Of a stretch of DNA of 29,150 nucleotides, positions 28,574 through 29,150 are shown piece after piece. The notes under the pieces were generated by a model. That model was not told where the DNA came from. It worked only from the letters and a program-made list of their open reading frames with translations, and searched no databases. Origin of the DNA: Chara braunii (Eukaryota; Streptophyta; Charophyceae; Charales; Characeae); assembly GCA_003427395.1 (NCBI GenBank), contig BFEA01000412.1, positions 1,170,183 through 1,199,332 of the forward strand. Direction: 5' to 3'. The position numbers and the translations under genes are program-made. Position 1 is the first letter of the stretch. The number at the start of each line of letters is the position of its first letter.

Positions 28574-29150
28574 GGCACAGGGTGTTCCGAAAATGTCATA
28601 CCCCGTCCGGTTCTGCGAAGCAAGGGCGAGGTGGCACGGCGTTTCGAAAACGACGTACTCCCTCTGGCCATCGGAGACGAGAGGGAGGGGTGGTACAGCG
28701 ATCTCGAAACGCCGCAACGGTCGGCCCTGTCCACCTACTGGGCCGGGCTACGGCGTTCTCGGAACGCCACACGCCCACCTCCCTATCCTCTCCGAGAACT
28801 GGAGGGGGTACGGCGTTTCGAGAACGCTGCACCCCCGCTCCCACCCCCACCGAGAACCGGACGGGATACGGCGTTTTCGAAACGCCGTACCCCCTCGACC
28901 CTGTTCACAAATAGGGCGGAGGAGGTACGGCGTTTCCAAAACGCCGTACCCCCTTCGGGTGCCAGGAGGCGAAAGGAGCGGAGGTACAACGTTTCGAGAA
29001 CGTCGTACCCCCGCTCCCACCCCCCAGCGAGAACCGGAGGGGGTACGACGTTTTCGAAACGCCGTACCCCCTCGACCCTGTTCACATACAGGCCCGATGT
29101 GGCACGGCGTTTTGAAAACGCCGCACCCCCTTCGGTTGCCGGGTTGGGAT
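28574..29150. repeat. Array of ten palindromes, 57-60-bp period, about 177-bp higher-order unit
   Basis: Palindromes of about 30 bases centred on GGCGTTTTCGAAACGCC and flanked by GGGTAC/GTACCCC start near 28574, 28631, 28691, 28745, 28804, 28863, 28921, 28981, 29041 and 29098. The array continues past the window edge. Spacers come in three types that repeat in order: GCTCCCACCCCC..GAGAACCGG, CTCGACCCTGTTCACA and CTTCGGGTGCC. The matching ones are about 177 bases apart, so the array was amplified as a trimer. The most distal copies are best preserved and those next to the gene are the most diverged. It lies directly upstream of the polyprotein start, so it may be a subterminal array of the element, a promoter region or a satellite. 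Confidence 0.92.

Noticed and set aside
28347-28914. Overlapping frames across the palindrome array and the 5' end of the polyprotein
   Set aside because: Their proteins repeat the array unit (VFEN/GVRRSRN-type strings) and change with the repeat. Only the 28512-start frame connects with the long coding frame.
28574-29150. CRISPR array
   Set aside because: Repeats are palindromes in a eukaryotic repeat context, and the spacers fall into three repeated types, so they are not unique. No cas genes are present.

Overview
The window looks like repeat-dense, intergenic nuclear DNA of a eukaryote, probably of the green lineage. A charophyte alga such as Chara is my best guess, with low confidence. 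The reasons are tRNA-derived SINEs on both strands, a U6 snRNA pseudogene, decayed LINE and Ty3/Gypsy-like remnants, short palindromic MITEs, many poly-A/poly-T tails, GA/CA microsatellites, and the absence of any compact, ordinary host gene. Ambiguous bases at 14936 and 25134-25136 suggest a draft assembly. No rRNA gene, intact tRNA gene, CRISPR array or prokaryotic operon is visible.

Layout. 1-4.5 kb: GA tract, a reverse-strand tRNA-SINE, SINE-body copies, a LINE 3' fragment with a reverse-transcriptase zinc-binding motif, a palindromic MITE, a minisatellite, and a U6/tRNA-like retroposed cluster. 4.5-7 kb: unique DNA, a long pyrimidine/purine-biased tract and two MITEs. 7-15 kb: microsatellites, duplications, more MITEs and two copies of a dispersed repeat that follows GA tracts. 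15.24-16.63 kb: a large fold-back (about 0.65-0.7 kb arms) carrying a tRNA-like sequence in each arm. 16.6-19.4 kb: SINEs, a protease-like retroelement remnant and poly-A tails. 19.4-21.2 kb: no recognisable gene, plus short tandem repeats.

21.2-29.15 kb is the notable part and is read on the minus strand. From 28512 to 23026 one single reading frame stays essentially open for 1,829 codons. It is interrupted by only six in-frame stops (three TAG, three TGA, no TAA) and by no frameshift. Domain reading across those stops gives an N-terminal beta-rich region of unknown function, an acidic and lysine-rich linker, a ParB-like domain (with DDQHT in place of the usual DGQHR) and a beta-class-like DNA methyltransferase fold with altered catalytic motifs. 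An acidic low-complexity tail follows. Downstream on the same strand is a complete Ulp1/C48 cysteine-protease domain (His, Asp, Gln and Cys all present). Its upstream frame is also broken only by one TAG and one TGA.

Upstream of the big frame, running off the window, are ten regularly spaced palindromes with a 57-60 bp period and a higher-order period of about 177 bp. I infer that these parts belong to one large mobile element, with a ParB/methyltransferase polyprotein, a SUMO-protease-like enzyme and a terminal palindrome array. Its ends are not identified. The stop pattern could reflect C-to-T decay, hypermutation, readthrough or RNA editing, and only comparison with other copies or transcripts can decide.
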